From assembly GCF_014645815.1 (NCBI RefSeq), contig NZ_BMML01000002.1, forward strand, positions 139,924-203,923: a stretch of DNA of 64,000 bases. Reading direction: 5' to 3'. The notes beneath the pieces were generated by a model, which saw only the letters and a list, made by a program, of their open reading frames with translations, searched no databases and was not told the origin of the DNA. Position 1 is the first letter of the stretch. The number at the start of each line of letters is the position of its first letter. Made by a program: the position numbers and the translations under genes. Positions 62,561-64,000 of the stretch are shown piece after piece. Origin of the DNA: Streptomyces fuscichromogenes (GTDB lineage: Bacteria > Actinomycetota > Actinomycetes > Streptomycetales > Streptomycetaceae).

Positions 62561-64000
62561 TCAGTCGACGTCCGACGGGTCCAGCCGGTAGAGCGACGAG
62601 GTGTTCGTCGTCTGCGTCGAAGAGGTCGACTTCGACGAGGAGCTGGACGAGGAGCTGGACGACGAGCTCGAACTCGTGGTCTTGCTGTACGCGCTCTCCT
62701 TCACCGCCGTGCCGTTCTTCTCCACCCACGAGGTGACCGCGGAGCTGACGGTGTTGCTGCCGCCCATGCCCATGCCGCTGCTGCCGACCTGGATGTAGTG
62801 CAGCTTGCCCGCCTTCACCAGTTCCTTCAGCTTGGCGACGGTCATCGCGTTGTCGGACCCGGTGAAGCCCCACATGGAGATGACGGGCTCGTTCGAGCTC
62901 AGCTCGATCTGCGACGCGGACTGCGAGTTGGAGACGGCCAGCAGCCAGGTGGCGCCGTCCATGTGCTTCTTCAGGTAGGCGATCAGGTCGCTGCTCACGC
63001 TGCCGCCCATGCCGCCGCCACCGCCCATGCCGCCGCCCATGGCGCCGCGCGTGCCGCCGGTGCCGGTGCCGTTGCCGGTGCCGCCGGGCAGTTCACCGTT
63101 GCCGGTGCCGCCGCTCGGCAGTTCGCCGGTGCCGCCGCCGGGCGTCATCTGACCGCCGCCGGTGCCGGTGCCGCCAGGGGCCTGGCCGTTCATGCCGCCG
63201 GTCGGGGCCTCGCCGTTCATGCCGCCCGGGAAGCCGCCGCCCGCCTCGCCGCCGGCCTGGTTGTTCTGGCCGCCGCCTTGCTGGGTACCGCCCTGCTGGG
63301 TGCCGCCCGGCAGTTCGCCGCCGCCCGGGAAACCGCCCCGGGTGCCGCCGCCACCGCCGGGTCCGCCGCCGAAGCCGCCGCTGCCCGTCGAGGGGCCCGC
63401 CGTCGGATTCGTACCCCCCATGCCGCCGCCGGCCGAGCTGCCGAACGGATCGGCCGCCGCGTACGCCGTCGGACCGGCGAGGGCCGCGATCACGGCCGCC
63501 GCCACGGAGGCCGTCAGCAGCCGGGCCCGGTTGCCGGACCGGAAGACCAGCATGCCCGCGATGCCGGCCACGGTCAGGACCGCGACCGTCGGCCACAGCC
63601 AGGTGTTCCAGTCGGAGGCCCGGCGCAGCAGTACGACCGCCCAGATGCCGGTGACGCCGAAGGCGGCCGGGAGGACCCAGATCCACCGCTTGTCGCTGCG
63701 GAACGCCTCCAGCAGCATCACGCCACCGCCGCCGCACAGCACCGCGATGCCCGGGGCGAGCGCGGTCGTGTAGTACGGGTGCATGGTGCCCTGCGCGGTC
63801 GCGAAGATCACGTAGTGCAGCAGGGTCCAGCCGCCCCACAGGACCAGGGCCATCCGCCTCAGGTCGGTGCGCGGGGCGCGCCCGCACAGCACCAGGCCGC
63901 CGATCAGGGCGATCGCGGAGAAGGGGAGCAGCCAGGAGATCTGGCCGCCGAGGATGTCGTTGAACATCCGGCCGAGGCCCGCGGAGCCGGAGAAGCCGCC
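62561..64000 (-). CDS. ArnT/PMT-type glycosyltransferase, 3' part only
   Basis: The last 480 codons of a large membrane mannosyltransferase-like protein; the 5' part lies beyond the window. Several C-terminal helices (WLLPFSAIALIGGLVLCG and following) lead to a very long Gly/Asn/Gln/Met-rich linker at about 63000-63440. A YkcA/B-like C-terminal domain follows (LIAYLKKHMDGATWLLAVSN, ISMWGFTGSDNAMTVAKLKE), then a run of Ser. The domain is probably extracytoplasmic and the protein may transfer sugar from a polyprenyl carrier. The acceptor is unknown. Confidence 0.85.
   Translation of the reverse strand, partial: GGFSGSAGLGRMFNDILGGQISWLLPFSAIALIGGLVLCGRAPRTDLRRMALVLWGGWTLLHYVIFATAQGTMHPYYTTALAPGIAVLCGGGGVMLLEAFRSDKRWIWVLPAAFGVTGIWAVVLLRRASDWNTWLWPTVAVLTVAGIAGMLVFRSGNRARLLTASVAAAVIAALAGPTAYAAADPFGSSAGGGMGGTNPTAGPSTGSGGFGGGPGGGGGTRGGFPGGGELPGGTQQGGTQQGGGQNNQAGGEAGGGFPGGMNGEAPTGGMNGQAPGGTGTGGGQMTPGGGTGELPSGGTGNGELPGGTGNGTGTGGTRGAMGGGMGGGGGMGGSVSSDLIAYLKKHMDGATWLLAVSNSQSASQIELSSNEPVISMWGFTGSDNAMTVAKLKELVKAGKLHYIQVGSSGMGMGGSNTVSSAVTSWVEKNGTAVKESAYSKTTSSSSSSSSSSSSSSKSTSSTQTTNTSSLYRLDPSDVD

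Overview
The window is chromosomal DNA of a Streptomyces species. The GC content is very high, codons end almost always in G or C, and the marker loci fit the genus: adpA with a single TTA codon, the cellobiose operon cebEFG-bglC with CebR boxes, the desferrioxamine cluster desABCD-EF with iron boxes, ornA, glmS and the hmgL/acc carboxylase operon. From memory the backbone follows the S. coelicolor SCO2770-SCO2805 region in order; this was not checked by a search.

Layout: (1) 0.1-8.5 kb: an XRE/TPR regulator with a divergent small protein, a spermidine-synthase-like protein, a secreted protein, an OmpR-type two-component system, a CBM2-GH18 chitinase and a membrane protein. (2) 8.7-14.9 kb: cellobiose/cellooligosaccharide uptake (cebE, cebF, cebG), beta-glucosidase bglC and LacI-type repressor cebR, with two CebR operators. 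(3) 15.0-24.6 kb: an accessory interval between cebR and tRNA-His. It holds an endonuclease VII-type HNH protein, a headless PIN toxin, an IS5 relic, a TetR/oxidoreductase pair, a NarL-type two-component system, AraC and SnoaL-like genes and MMPL and Gfo/Idh fragments; a 40-bp imperfect repeat lies near both edges. (4) 24.6-34.5 kb: tRNA-His, ornA, a 43-bp tandem repeat array, adpA, a universal stress protein, an acetate-transporter-family protein, glmS, a purple acid phosphatase and a DUF4429/SHOCT protein. (5) 34.5-41.7 kb: desferrioxamine biosynthesis (desABCD), ferric-siderophore reductase (desF) and lipoprotein receptor (desE), with two DmdR/IdeR-type iron boxes. (6) 41.7-45.6 kb: an interval of decaying genes (hydrolase tails, a truncated AraC, an MFS pseudogene cut by a TnpB-type element) around one intact TetR gene. 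(7) 45.7-54.2 kb: acyl-CoA and branched-chain catabolism (acyl-CoA dehydrogenases, HMG-CoA lyase, a biotin-dependent carboxylase pair, a thioesterase) under a TetR repressor with two operators. (8) 54.2-64 kb: a cation-efflux gene whose middle is replaced by IS sequence, secreted proteins, a PucR regulator divergent from an agmatinase/ThDP-enzyme operon, a secreted protease inhibitor and nuclease, and the 3' part of a glycosyltransferase.

The physiological theme is the soil saprophyte: polymer degradation and sugar uptake, iron scavenging, developmental control and amino-acid/polyamine catabolism. No CRISPR array and no PKS or NRPS cluster was seen. No convincing wholly new system was found. 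The most unusual pieces are the 9.7-kb island next to tRNA-His, the cation-efflux/TnpB hybrid, a genus-wide palindromic repeat lying inside a regulator gene, and a coupled leader ORF in front of the agmatinase gene.
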